A stretch of DNA of 64,000 nt from Methylobacterium mesophilicum SR1.6/6 (GCF_000364445.2 NZ_CP043538.1:5909447-5973446), one strand, 5' to 3'. Positions 24,896 to 33,958 are shown, counted from the stretch's first letter. The notes: generated from the letters alone by a model not told the origin. Made by a program: numbers and translations.

Positions 24896-26233
24896 TCATG
24901 CGGAGAGGGAGGCCTCCGCTTCGGCATAGCGGCTCGTCGGTCGTGCCAGTCCGAGATGGCCGCGCAGGGTCTCGCCCGCGTAGTCGCGCCGGAACAGGCC
25001 GCGGCGCTGGAGGATCGGCACCACCGTATCGACGAATGTCTCCAGCCCGTCCGGCAGCACGTCTGGCATCAGGTTGAACCCGTCCGCGGCGCCGGCCTGG
25101 AACCACGCCGCGATGTCGTCGGCGATCGCCTCCGGGGTGCCCGCGACGATACGGTGGCCGACCCCGCCGCCCAGCGCCCGGAGGAGTTGGCGCACGGTCA
25201 GACCCTCGCGCCGGGCGAGCGCGACGGTGCCGAGGAACATCGTGTGGTTGGCGTCCGGCGGCAGCGGCAGCGGGTCGGGCAGCGGCTGATCGAGGTCGAG
25301 GCGGGCCGGGTCGAGCCGCAGCGTCCCGGCAAGGCGGGCGAGGCTGTACGCCTCCGGCACGAGGTCCCAGAGTTCGTCCTGGCGCCGCCGTGCCTCCGCC
25401 TCGGTGGAGCCGATCACCGTGGCGAGGCCGGGCAGGATCACGAGCGCGTCCGGTCCGCGCCCGTAGCGCGCCGCCCGCGCGCGCAGGTCCCGGGCGTAGG
25501 CGACCCCCTCATCGACGGTCTGGGCCAGGGAGAACACCGCGTCGGCGGTGGCGGCAGCGAGTTCGCGCCCGTCCTCCGAGCCGCCGGCCTGGAAGGTCAC
25601 CGGGCGCCCCTGCGCGCTGCGCGGCACCGTGAGCGGCCCGTCGACCGTGTAATGCGCGCCCCGGTGGCGGATTGCGTGGACCTTCCCGGTGTCGACGAAC
25701 CGGCCGCTCGCCTTGTCGCCCACGAAGGCGTCGTCCTCCCAGCTGTCCCACAGGGCGTGGACCAGTTCAGTGAACTCCCGGGCCCGGGCGTAGCGCGCCC
25801 CGTGCGCGGAGGCGCCCGCGAAGCCGAAATTGCGGCCCGCTGCGGCATCGGCCGTGGTCACCACGTTCCAGCCGGCCCGGCCGCGGCTGACGAGGTCCAG
25901 GCTCGCGAAGCGGCGGGCGAGGTTGTAGGGCTCGTTATAGGTCGTCGAGGCGGTCGCCACGAGGCCGACATGGCTGGTCGCCGCCGCGACGCTCGCCAGC
26001 ACCACGGTCGGTTCGAGGGCGTTGAACGGCCGGTAGTCGATCCGGTCGTTGATCGCCGGCGTGTCGGCCAGGAAAATCGCGTCGAGCTTGCCCCGCTCCG
26101 CGATGCGGGCGACGCGCACGAAATGGTCGATGTCGACGAAGGCGTCCGGACGGCTGTCCGGCAGCCGCCACGCGGACGGGTAGACGCCCGAATGCAGCAG
26201 GTTGACGTTGAGATGCAGCGTGCGTCCGCTCAT
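24896..26233 (-). CDS. LLM-class flavin monooxygenase, NtaA/SnaA/DszA type
   Basis: This 445-residue enzyme starts at ATG 26233 with GGAG upstream. It matches the NtaA/SnaA/DszA branch: LHLNVNLLHSGVYPSAWRLP at the N-terminus, FLADTPAINDR, AATSHVGLVATASTTYNEPY, RAGWNVVTTADAAAGRNFG and VTFQAGGSEDGRELAA. These FMNH2-dependent monooxygenases act on nitrilotriacetate, pristinamycin IIB or dibenzothiophene sulfone, and homologues cleave diverse organosulfur compounds. It follows another LLM gene by 14 bases in a run led by a sulfonate-type binding protein, so desulfurisation is the likely role. A separate flavin reductase is needed; none is adjacent. Confidence 0.88.
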   Translation of the reverse strand: MSGRTLHLNVNLLHSGVYPSAWRLPDSRPDAFVDIDHFVRVARIAERGKLDAIFLADTPAINDRIDYRPFNALEPTVVLASVAAATSHVGLVATASTTYNEPYNLARRFASLDLVSRGRAGWNVVTTADAAAGRNFGFAGASAHGARYARAREFTELVHALWDSWEDDAFVGDKASGRFVDTGKVHAIRHRGAHYTVDGPLTVPRSAQGRPVTFQAGGSEDGRELAAATADAVFSLAQTVDEGVAYARDLRARAARYGRGPDALVILPGLATVIGSTEAEARRRQDELWDLVPEAYSLARLAGTLRLDPARLDLDQPLPDPLPLPPDANHTMFLGTVALARREGLTVRQLLRALGGGVGHRIVAGTPEAIADDIAAWFQAGAADGFNLMPDVLPDGLETFVDTVVPILQRRGLFRRDYAGETLRGHLGLARPTSRYAEAEASLSA

Positions 26234-26247
26234 CGTGGATCTCCGGG

Positions 26248-27300
26248 TCAGCGGACGCGCGGCAGCACCTGCTCGGCGAAGCGGCGCATCTCCGCCTCGA
26301 ACGGCTGGAACTGCAGCATGAACAGCGCGATCCCTGCCGCGTGGAACGCCCGGATCCGCTCCGCCACGGTGGCGTAGCTGCCGACCAGCCCGGCGGCCGT
26401 GCCGCCGTTGGTGCCGACATGGCGGGCGGCGGCTGCGTCGGTCTTGGCGAACATCACGCTGGCCGCATCGGTCCGGGCGCGGGTGTCGGCGCGTAAGCCT
26501 GCGTCGCGCTGCGCCAGGGCGAGGAGCCGCGCGTGTTCGGCCTCCGCCTCCGCGTCGGTGTCCCGGGCGATCACGAAGGCCGAGAGGCCGTAGCGCAGCG
26601 GACCGTTCGCCGCGGGGCGCCGGGCGACGTCGGCGATCAGGGCGGCGACGTCCGCCAGCGGCTGGCCGTTGATGAACCAGACATCCGCGTGGTCGGCCGC
26701 CAGCGCCCGGGCGGGCTCCGACTCGCCGCCGAGATAGATGGTCGGCCGCGGCCTGAAGGTGCCGGCGGGGCGGAGCTGGTAGTCCTCGACCCGGAAATGC
26801 GCCCCCGCGAACGTCACCCGCTCGCCGCGCATCAGCCGGTCCACGAGGCCGATCCATTCCCGCCCGTAGGCGTAGCGGTCGTCATGGGCCGGAAACGGCA
26901 GGCCGGCGCGCTCGAACTCGGCCCGGTTCCAGGCATTCACGAGGTTCAGCGCGAAGCGCCCGCCGCTGACGTGCTCGATCTGGAGCGCCATCTTGGCGAG
27001 CACCACCGGGTGGTAGAGCCCCGGCTTGATCGCCGCGATGATCTCGATGTGCCGGGTCAGCGCCGCGAGCGCCGCCGCCCCCGTCCAGGCCTCGAGCTGG
27101 TCGCGGCCCGGATCGTAGGGGTTCATGGTGTGCTGGGCGACCAGCACGGAATCGAAGCCCAGGGCCTCCGCCTCCAGCACCAGGGCGCGGTTGCGCGCCC
27201 AGCTGGCGTCGTCCGGCTCGTCGGGATCGTGGTGGGACGCCCGGGAGCCGTGGACGGCCGCCCAGATGCCGAAGCGGGGCGCGCGGAGAGGTTCGCCCAT
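26248..27300 (-). CDS. LLM-class flavin monooxygenase, SsuD/SfnG type
   Basis: This 350-residue enzyme starts at ATG 27300, 5 bases after the stop of the binding-protein gene. Family segments include ALGFDSVLVAQHTMNPY, LTRHIEIIAAIKPGLYHPVV, ALNLVNAWNRAEFERAG and RPTIYLGGESEPARALAA. It resembles alkanesulfonate (SsuD) and dimethylsulfone (SfnG) monooxygenases, which use FMNH2 and oxygen to release sulfite or methanesulfinate. It is sandwiched between a sulfonate-type binding protein gene and a second LLM monooxygenase gene, consistent with sulfur scavenging. The natural substrate cannot be fixed from sequence. Confidence 0.87.
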   Translation of the reverse strand: MGEPLRAPRFGIWAAVHGSRASHHDPDEPDDASWARNRALVLEAEALGFDSVLVAQHTMNPYDPGRDQLEAWTGAAALAALTRHIEIIAAIKPGLYHPVVLAKMALQIEHVSGGRFALNLVNAWNRAEFERAGLPFPAHDDRYAYGREWIGLVDRLMRGERVTFAGAHFRVEDYQLRPAGTFRPRPTIYLGGESEPARALAADHADVWFINGQPLADVAALIADVARRPAANGPLRYGLSAFVIARDTDAEAEAEHARLLALAQRDAGLRADTRARTDAASVMFAKTDAAAARHVGTNGGTAAGLVGSYATVAERIRAFHAAGIALFMLQFQPFEAEMRRFAEQVLPRVR

Positions 27301-27305
27301 CGCCT

Positions 27306-28313
27306 TCAGCCCCGCCCCACGGGCGGCGCCCAGATCGGCACGTCGGTGGCGTCGATCCGGCGGGGGATGAGCTTGGCCTCGTGGAACACGTCGGCGATGG
27401 CCTGCTGCTCGCCGAGCTGATTGCGCTCCACCGGCTCGACCGCGTAGGTGCGGCGGCTGTTGGCGGCGGCCACGACGGCCGGCGGCAGGTCGCCCCAGAT
27501 CGGTGCGAGGAGCGCCACGGCCGCCTCCGGGTTCGCCCGCATCCAGGTCCCGGCCTCGACCAGCGCCCGGTAGACCGTGGCGACCACCTCCGGCTGTGCG
27601 GCGACGAAGCTGTCGTTGACGAGGTAGTAGCGGTGGTAGCTTGTCAGGCCGGTGGCATCGGCCACGACCCGCACCGGGCGCTTGGCCTCCGCGAAGGCGA
27701 GGAACGGATCCCAGATCGACCACGCGTCGAGGCTGCCCTGCTCGAAAGCGGCCGCGCCCTCCGGCGCCTGGAGATAGGCCGGCTTGATGTCGGCGAAGCT
27801 CAGGCCCGCGCGCTTCAGCGCGGCGGCGAGCACGTAGTGGCTGCCCGAGCCCCGCGAAACGCCGACCGTGCGGCCCTTCAGGTCCGCGACCGTGCGGATC
27901 GGCGAGTCCGTCGGCACGATGATCGCCTCGGCGGACGGCGCGCCGCGCTCGCGGGCGTAGAAGGTCAGCGGCGCCCTGGCCGACTGGGTGAAGATCGGCA
28001 CCGCGTCGGCGACGTCGGCGTGGATGTCGACGGCCCCCGCCGTCATCGGCTCGATCACGCTGGTGAACAGGTGCCAGCTCGGCGTGAAGCCCAGCGGCGC
28101 GAGGCGCTCGGCGAGGGTCCCCTGCACCTTCAGCACGGTGAACAGCACCGAGGAGCGCTGCATGCTGATCTTCACCTCGCGCGGCGCCGCGTGCAGGGCC
28201 GGTGCACCGAGCGCCACGGCGGCGGCCCCGCCCAGGCCCGTGCGCAGCAGGGTTCGGCGGGACGGGGCGCTCCGCCACGGGGTGTCGTCGGTCACGGCGT
28301 ACTCACGGGTCAT
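27306..28313 (-). CDS. ABC transporter substrate-binding protein, aliphatic sulfonate (SsuA) type, Tat leader
   Basis: This 335-residue exported protein has a twin-arginine leader (PSRRTLLRTGLGG, residues 17-29, hydrophobic to about 42). The mature domain is of the NMT1/SsuA type: GAVDIHADVADAVPIFTQSA, VPTDSPIRTVADLKGRTVGV, GSGSHYVLAAALKRAGL and SLDAWSIWDPFLAFAE. It heads a run with two LLM monooxygenase genes. No SsuB or SsuC gene is nearby, so it must use a permease encoded elsewhere. The paralogue at 30301-31260 shares the same motif order. Confidence 0.87.
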   Translation of the reverse strand: MTREYAVTDDTPWRSAPSRRTLLRTGLGGAAAVALGAPALHAAPREVKISMQRSSVLFTVLKVQGTLAERLAPLGFTPSWHLFTSVIEPMTAGAVDIHADVADAVPIFTQSARAPLTFYARERGAPSAEAIIVPTDSPIRTVADLKGRTVGVSRGSGSHYVLAAALKRAGLSFADIKPAYLQAPEGAAAFEQGSLDAWSIWDPFLAFAEAKRPVRVVADATGLTSYHRYYLVNDSFVAAQPEVVATVYRALVEAGTWMRANPEAAVALLAPIWGDLPPAVVAAANSRRTYAVEPVERNQLGEQQAIADVFHEAKLIPRRIDATDVPIWAPPVGRG

Positions 28314-28582
28314 AGGGGCTTTCGGGATGGTCGGTCGGAGACGCGGTTGCGGCGCCGGGTCGGCGCAGCGCATCGCCCCCTCGCGGCCGGCTTTATTGAA
28401 GACCTGGGCGGAGCTCAGGATCAATGAAACGGTTTTTTGATCTCGCCGCATGTCGTAGAAATAGCTGCTTCGTTCAGGCGCATCGGCAGCGATGCTGTTC
28501 CTGTGACGTGAGATGTGTCCGAGCATTGGCGAAAGCCGCGCGCGGCCGGGCTAGTGCCATTTCCGGTCGATCGCCTCAGCAC

Positions 28583-28676
28583 CTCCGTCCTCGAGCGCGG
28601 CGAAGCGATCCCTTTGCGCCACGCGAGTCGAGGTCGCGCGGCCCCGGGTCAGCTCGCTTCGCCCCCGCTGACGGAG
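28583..28676. repeat. Dispersed inverted-repeat element, second copy
   Basis: The left arm (CTCCGTCCTCGAGCGCGGCG then AAGCGATCC) and the inverse of the right arm (28648-28676, ending GCTGACGGAG) align with a few mismatches. Arrangement and consensus resemble the element at 24602-24693. Confidence 0.5.
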
Positions 28677-28834
28677 AAAGCGATGCTCGAAGGCTTCCGC
28701 CGGTAGCCATAGGCGACGTCTCATCCGAGCCGGAGCCCGGAGCGGCCCGCCGATAGTGCCGCATGCGGAAGATGGATCTTTCCCCGACACCCGTCCGATT
28801 GGATAAATGTATTTCTGCTATCGGTTCAAGGAAA

Positions 28835-28853
28835 CGACGCTTCCAAAGCGTCG
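28835..28853. promoter_or_regulatory. Perfect 8-base hairpin/dyad upstream of the acyl-CoA dehydrogenase-like gene
   Basis: CGACGCTT and AAGCGTCG are exact inverses separated by CCA, about 95 bases upstream of the start at 28948. It may be an operator or an RNA hairpin in the leader. Confidence 0.35.
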
Positions 28854-28947
28854 ATCGAACATCGTTCCTCTCTTGAGATCGGAGGCTATCTCATCAATGT
28901 CTTGGTTATGCCCGTCCGGGCCGAGTTGGGATCAGGAATGCACCATC

Positions 28948-30171
28948 ATGTCGCAGACGGATGCGGGCTGGGGCGCGGGTCCGAGTGAACGGTACGAGAC
29001 TTTGGCCGACCGGTTCCGCCCGGTCTTCGCCGAGATCCGCGCCACCGCGGCGGAACGGGACCGCACGCGCGGCCTGCCCCATGCCGAGATCGGCTGGCTG
29101 CGGGAGGCGAACTTCACCACCCTGCGGCTCGCGCCGGAGGAGGGCGGCCACGGCGCCAGCCTGCCGGAGCTGTTCGCGCTCCTGATCGAGCTGTCGAGCG
29201 CCGATTCCAACGTCACCAACGCGCTCCGGGCGCATTTCGGCTTCACAGAGGACGCGCTCTGCGCCTCGTCGGCCGAGTGGCGCGCCACGTGGATCGCCCG
29301 GATCGGCGCCGGCGACACGTTCGGCAGCGGCGTCTCGGAGACCGGACCGGCCAAGGTCGGCGCGTTCGACACGGTGGTCCGGCGCCGCGACGGGGGCCTC
29401 GTGGTCGAAGGCCGGAAATACTACACGACCGGCTCCCTGTTCGCCGACTACATCCATCTCTCGGCCGAGGACGAGTCGGGTGGCGCGGTGACCGCGGCGG
29501 TGCCGGTCCGGGCGCCCGGTGTGACCATCGTCGACGACTGGGACGGGTTCGGTCAGGGGCTGACGGCCAGCGGAACCGCGACCTTCGAGGGGGTGGCGCT
29601 CGATCCGGCGCTGATCAAGCCCGATCCGGCCCGCTTCCCCTACGCGATGGCGTTCTTCCAGCTGGTGCATCTGGCGACGCTCGCCGGTATCGGCCGGGCG
29701 GCGGCCGAGGACGTGGCGCGGCTGGTGGCCGAGCGCACCCGCGTCTACAGCCACGGCAATGCCGGGCGTACCGCGGAGGATCCGCAGATCCAGGCGGTGG
29801 TGGGCCGCGTCCGGGCCAACGCCTACGCGGCCGGGGCCGTGGTGTTGAAGAGCGCCGAGGCTCTCCAGCGCGCCTCCGCGGCCCATCGGGCCGGTGACGC
29901 CCCCGCGGCGGACCGGGCCACGACGCTGGCCGATGTCGAGGTCAACCAAGCGGTGAGCGTGGTGACCGACCTCGTGCTGCAGGCGACGACCACCCTGTTC
30001 GACGCGCTGGGAGCGTCGGCGGTGAAGACCGGCCTCGGCCTCGACCGCTACTGGCGTAACGCCCGCACCATCGCGTCCCACAACCCGCGGATCTACCGGG
30101 ACCGGAGCGTCGGGGCCTTCGCCATTAGCGGCGCGCCGCCGCCGCGACAGTACCGCGTCGGCACCGCCTGA
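28948..30171 (+). CDS. Acyl-CoA dehydrogenase-fold flavoprotein, SfnB/DszC-like
   Basis: This 407-residue protein has the acyl-CoA dehydrogenase three-domain fold: helical N-domain (RGLPHAEIGWLREANF), beta-domain (FGSGVSETGPAKVGAFDTVV, then EGRKYYTTGSLFADYI) and helical C-domain ending HNPRIYRDRSVGAFAI. These match the SfnB/DszC group, flavin-dependent oxygenases that oxidise sulfur compounds. A longer in-frame start at 28807 would add residues unlike the family, so I take ATG 28948 (AGGA 11 bases upstream). It is divergent from the LLM/SBP run and followed by a second sulfonate-type binding protein gene, which supports a sulfur-acquisition role. Confidence 0.86.
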   Translation: MSQTDAGWGAGPSERYETLADRFRPVFAEIRATAAERDRTRGLPHAEIGWLREANFTTLRLAPEEGGHGASLPELFALLIELSSADSNVTNALRAHFGFTEDALCASSAEWRATWIARIGAGDTFGSGVSETGPAKVGAFDTVVRRRDGGLVVEGRKYYTTGSLFADYIHLSAEDESGGAVTAAVPVRAPGVTIVDDWDGFGQGLTASGTATFEGVALDPALIKPDPARFPYAMAFFQLVHLATLAGIGRAAAEDVARLVAERTRVYSHGNAGRTAEDPQIQAVVGRVRANAYAAGAVVLKSAEALQRASAAHRAGDAPAADRATTLADVEVNQAVSVVTDLVLQATTTLFDALGASAVKTGLGLDRYWRNARTIASHNPRIYRDRSVGAFAISGAPPPRQYRVGTA

Positions 30172-30300
30172 GGCTGGGGCCGTGCAGGGGGCCGTGCAGG
30201 ACCGATCCGGGCGCGCGAGTCCCGGGCGGAGGCCCGCCGCAACCTGTGGCCGGCTCGTGTGGGGCAAAGCGCCCGCCCCGATCCCGAAGGAGACGTCCGC

Positions 30301-31260
30301 GTGACGATCACTCGACGCCGGTCCGCCGCCCTGCTTCTCGCGCTCGGCGCCGGGCTCGCGACCGCGACCGGCGCGGCCGCGCAGGCGGCCCCGAAGGAGT
30401 TCCGGATCGGCTACCAGAAGGTCGGCGTGGTCGTGGTGGCGCGCCGGCAGGGCAGCATCGAGAAGCGCTTGGCACCGCTGGGCATCGCCGTCCGCTGGGT
30501 CGAGTTCCAGGCCGGGCCGCCGCTGCTCGAGGCCCTCAACGCCGGCAGCATTGATTTCGGCTTTGCCGGGGACACGCCGCCGATCTTCGCGCAGGCGGCC
30601 GGCAGCACCCTCGTGTATGTCGGCGCCTCGGTGCTCTCTGGCGACGGCGAGGCCATCGTGGTGCGCGCGGGCTCGGCCGTCCGGACGGTCGCCGACCTCG
30701 AGGGCCGCACGGTCGCGGTGGCGCGGGGCACTAGCTCGCACAACCTGCTGGTGACGGCCCTGGAGAAGTCGGGCCTGAGTTTCGCCGACGTGAAGCCCGC
30801 CTACCTGCTGCCTTCCGATGCCGGCCCCGCCTTCGCGAACGGCAGCGTCGAGGCCTGGGTGATCTGGGACCCCTACCTTGCCCTGGCGCAGGCGCACGGT
30901 GACACCCGGGTCCTGACGACGTCCCGTCAGACGCATGCCGTCTCAGACTTCTTCCTGGCCAGCCGGACCTTCGCCGACCGCTACCCAGGCGTCGTGACGG
31001 CGGCGGTAGCGGCCCTGGCGGACTCGGCGGCCTGGGCCGAGACCCACCGCGATCAGGTGGCGCAGGCGCTGGCGACGGTGACGGGCGTCCCGTACGCGAT
31101 CGAGACGGTCGTCGCCGCGCGGACCGAGTTCGGCGTCGGGCCGATCACGGACGCGCTCGTGGCCAAGCAGCAGGCGACCGCCGACCGCTTCCACCGGCTC
31201 GGGCTCATCCCGCGGCCCATCCAGGTGCGGGACGCGGTCTGGACCCCGCCGCGGAGCTGA
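30301..31260 (+). CDS. ABC transporter substrate-binding protein, aliphatic sulfonate (SsuA) type
   Basis: This 319-residue protein starts with GTG at 30301 behind an excellent AAGGAG. A signal peptide covers residues 1-32 (ending GAAAQA). The domain shows the SsuA order: EFRIGYQKVGVVVVARRQGS, NAGSIDFGFAGDTPPIFAQA, GRTVAVARGTSSHNLLVTA and GSVEAWVIWDPYLALAQA. It lies 130 bases after the SfnB/DszC-like gene on the same strand. Together with the divergent paralogue at 27306-28313 it gives two related receptors without a local permease, suggesting different sulfonates feeding one transporter encoded elsewhere. Confidence 0.88.
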   Translation: MTITRRRSAALLLALGAGLATATGAAAQAAPKEFRIGYQKVGVVVVARRQGSIEKRLAPLGIAVRWVEFQAGPPLLEALNAGSIDFGFAGDTPPIFAQAAGSTLVYVGASVLSGDGEAIVVRAGSAVRTVADLEGRTVAVARGTSSHNLLVTALEKSGLSFADVKPAYLLPSDAGPAFANGSVEAWVIWDPYLALAQAHGDTRVLTTSRQTHAVSDFFLASRTFADRYPGVVTAAVAALADSAAWAETHRDQVAQALATVTGVPYAIETVVAARTEFGVGPITDALVAKQQATADRFHRLGLIPRPIQVRDAVWTPPRS

Positions 31261-31605
31261 CCGCACCGGCGGTCAGGCAGGTAGCCTCGGCCGCGCGGAG
31301 AGCGAGTCGCCGCGACCCTCATCGTCGCGGCAGACCAAGGCGAAGTCCGCGCGGTCCGCACGGGAGAGGGGGCCGCCTTGCCCTTGATCGTCGATGACGC
31401 CCCGGAGCGAGGCGAACTCGGCAAGCCGGATGACGCGGCCATCGTCCTGGCCCGGGCGCCGTATGTCCTGCATATTTTCATTAGATCAATACCAAAATTG
31501 CTTTCTTGTTTATGTGTCATCATCGGCACATACTGCTCACGGATCCGTGATAGCTGAACGTCAGCGCGCAGATTTGCCCGTACAATCCTGTTTAGAGTCG
31601 GTATA
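31261..31605. other. Gap with ambiguous coding-like segment and AT-rich promoter
   Basis: The first 200 bases look coding on both strands: minus-strand ATG 31473 to TGA 31273 (66 residues, MQDIRRPGQDDGRV...), and a plus-strand frame without start (residues such as ADQGEVRAVRTGEGAALPLI). Neither has a ribosome binding site or a recognised family. From 31475 the sequence turns AT-rich and leads into the TonB receptor promoter. Confidence 0.45.
31537..31550. promoter_or_regulatory. Perfect palindrome upstream of the siderophore receptor gene
   Basis: TCACGGATCCGTGA is a perfect 14-base palindrome 55 bases upstream of the receptor start, within the AT-rich promoter stretch. It could be an iron-responsive or LysR/AraC-type operator, but it does not clearly match a Fur, RirA or Irr box. 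Confidence 0.35.
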
Positions 31606-33948
31606 ATGTCGAGATCTATTGGCGAGCCCGCCGCATCCCGTGCGTTCGTTCCTGTGCGGCGGCTTGTCCGGGTCAGCCTAATATCATCGACATCTCTTCT
31701 GACCCTCGGAACGGGCGCGCTCGCCCAGCCCGCGCCCGTCACGGACGTCGAACTTTCCGAACTCAGCGTGATGGGAGAGACGCGCGGTCGTACCCTGAAC
31801 GGCGACCTGTACGGGGCCGGCGGAGCCAACGGCGCCGTGCCCGGCTACGTCGCCAGCCGCAGCACGGTCGGCACGAAGACCGACACGCCCATCCTGGAGA
31901 CGGCACAGTCGGTGTCGGTCATCGGGCGCCAGCAGATCGAGGACCAGAACGCCCTGACCATCAACCAGGCGCTGCGCTTCACGCCGAGTGTCACCACCGA
32001 GCAGCGGGGCGGCGCCGGCTCGACGCGCCTGGAGCAGTTCTACATCCGCGGCTTCACCGCGCCGATCTTCCTCGACAACATGGCCCTGCCGACCAACCGC
32101 GACGCCTTCCCCACCGTCGATCCCTACCGCCTGGAGCGGGTCGACATCATCAAGGGGCCGGCCTCGGTCCTCTACGGGCAGTCCGGCCCGGGCGGCCTCG
32201 TCAACCTCGTCTCGAAGGTCCCGCAATTCGTCCGCCACGGCGAGATCTTCGTCCAGGGCGGCGGCTTCAGCGAGGTCCGCGGCGGCTTCGATATCGGCGG
32301 ACCGATCGAGTCCGATATCCCGGGGTTCGCCGACCAGTTCGCCTACCGGGTCATCGGCCTCGGCTGGAACGGCGACGGGCCGGCCGTGACCACGAAGGTC
32401 GAGCGCGCCTTCATCAATCCCAGCATCACGTGGCGGCCCTCCACCGACACGTCGCTCACGATCATCGCCAACTACCAGCGCGATCCGTTCTCGGGCTTCT
32501 ACGGCGGCTTCCCGGCGGTCGGCACGGTATTCGCGCGCAACTTCGGCAACGGAATCTTCGGGCGGCTGCCGGTGAACTTCTACGACGGCGACCGCAATAT
32601 CGAGCGCTCCGACCGCACGCAGGCCTCCATCGAGTACCTGTTCGACCACCGGATCACCGAGACCCTGCGCTTCCACTCGGCCGGCCGCTACCTGCGCTCG
32701 GAGGGCGACTACCGCAGCGTGTTCACGACCTTCGGCGACGTCAACGGCCCGTACACGAGCGGGCCGATCATCGGCCGCTCGGTCGGCGGCACCCAGGTCG
32801 ATATCGAAGCCTACACGATGGACAACAATGTCATCGCCGATTTCGACACCGGCCCGATCGCCCACACGGCGCTGCTCGGCGTCGACCACCGGACCTTCAG
32901 CACGCGGTCGGTCACCGGACCGTTCCCGGCGACGACGAGCCTCAACGCACTGGCGCCGAACCATGAGCTGCCGATCGCCTTCCCGGCCTTCACGGCGACC
33001 GCGCGGATCGACGCCCAGCAGACCGGCGTGTACTTCCAGGATCAGGCGAAGTTCGACCGCTTCATCCTGACGCTCGGCGGCCGCTACGACACCGCCCGGC
33101 AGACCGGCCCGACCCGCACCTTCGCGCCCAACGGGCTGACCATCCAGGACGTGCCGGCCGAGGCCTTCACCGGCCGCGCCAGCCTGCTCTACCTGTTCGA
33201 CAGCGGCGTCGCCCCGTACGTCTCCTACAGCGAGGCGTTCGAGCCGATCGTCAACGGGCGGATCTTCGACACGGCCTTCGGCTCGGCGGGGCGCGTCCCG
33301 GATCCGATCGCCAGCAACCAGTACGAGGCCGGCATCAAGTACCAGCCCCCCGGCACCGACATCCTGCTGACCACCGCGTTCTTCGACATCCGCCGCTCGA
33401 ACGCGACCACCTCCGACCCGGTCAATCCCGGCTTCTTCGTGCAGACCGGCGAGGTCGGCGTGCAGGGCGTCGAGTTCGAGGCGCGGGCCACCCTCGCCGA
33501 GGGCCTCAGCCTGATCGGCGGCTTCTCGCTCCTCGACATCCGCAACATCCGTGACACCGGCTTCACCACCAACGACCTGACCCGCCGGCAGGTGCCGCTC
33601 CAGGGCCTGCGCCCTGTGCAGGTGCCGGACACGACCGCCTCGCTGTTCGTCGACTACCGCTTCACCGACGGCCCGCTGCTCGGCCTCGGCCTCGGCGGCG
33701 GCGTGCGCTACCTCGGCCCGTCCTGGGGCGATCCGGCCAACACCTTCCAGGTGCCCGAGAGCGTGCTGGTCGACGCCGTCGCCTCCTACGACATGAAGCA
33801 TCTCGACCCGCGGCTGACGGGGCTCACCGGGCAGATCAACATCCAGAACCTGCTCGACGAGCGCTACGTGACCGGGTGCTTCACCTATTCCGGCTGCTAT
33901 TACGGCCTGCCGCGCACGGTCTACGCGACCCTGCGCTACCGCTGGTGA
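31606..33948 (+). CDS. TonB-dependent siderophore receptor
   Basis: This protein of up to 780 residues has a signal peptide ending TGALAQ, a plug domain (about 85-215, with TPILETAQSVSVIGRQQIED, YIRGFTAPIFLDNMALP and RLERVDIIKGPASVLYGQSG) and a 22-strand barrel ending in the aromatic residue pattern YATLRYRW. It resembles FhuA/FpvA-type ferric siderophore receptors. The ATG at 31606 overlaps a TATAAT hexamer and has no ribosome binding site; GTG at 31654 (codon 17) would still leave a full signal peptide and may be the real start. A PepSY membrane protein gene follows after 10 bases, consistent with iron release from the imported siderophore. Confidence 0.9.
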   Translation: MSRSIGEPAASRAFVPVRRLVRVSLISSTSLLTLGTGALAQPAPVTDVELSELSVMGETRGRTLNGDLYGAGGANGAVPGYVASRSTVGTKTDTPILETAQSVSVIGRQQIEDQNALTINQALRFTPSVTTEQRGGAGSTRLEQFYIRGFTAPIFLDNMALPTNRDAFPTVDPYRLERVDIIKGPASVLYGQSGPGGLVNLVSKVPQFVRHGEIFVQGGGFSEVRGGFDIGGPIESDIPGFADQFAYRVIGLGWNGDGPAVTTKVERAFINPSITWRPSTDTSLTIIANYQRDPFSGFYGGFPAVGTVFARNFGNGIFGRLPVNFYDGDRNIERSDRTQASIEYLFDHRITETLRFHSAGRYLRSEGDYRSVFTTFGDVNGPYTSGPIIGRSVGGTQVDIEAYTMDNNVIADFDTGPIAHTALLGVDHRTFSTRSVTGPFPATTSLNALAPNHELPIAFPAFTATARIDAQQTGVYFQDQAKFDRFILTLGGRYDTARQTGPTRTFAPNGLTIQDVPAEAFTGRASLLYLFDSGVAPYVSYSEAFEPIVNGRIFDTAFGSAGRVPDPIASNQYEAGIKYQPPGTDILLTTAFFDIRRSNATTSDPVNPGFFVQTGEVGVQGVEFEARATLAEGLSLIGGFSLLDIRNIRDTGFTTNDLTRRQVPLQGLRPVQVPDTTASLFVDYRFTDGPLLGLGLGGGVRYLGPSWGDPANTFQVPESVLVDAVASYDMKHLDPRLTGLTGQINIQNLLDERYVTGCFTYSGCYYGLPRTVYATLRYRW

Positions 33949-33958
33949 GGCGCGCGCC

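Larger units (their letters stand above)
28314..28947. other. Divergent promoter region of the sulfur genes, with repeat and hairpin
   Basis: No gene is supported. It holds an inverted repeat (28583-28676), a small perfect hairpin (28835-28853) and AT-rich patches at 28415-28460 and 28797-28830 that are likely promoters for the flanking divergent genes. No -24/-12 (sigma-54) element of the sfn type was seen. Confidence 0.5.

Noticed and set aside
24492..24929. A 145-codon frame in the gap after the arsR-type gene
   Set aside because: Starts inside the operator, has incoherent composition and crosses a degraded repeat and the end of the LLM gene.
28314..28947. Sigma-54 promoter for the sulfur genes
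   Set aside because: No GG-N10-GC pair of the right form and spacing was found ahead of either divergent gene.
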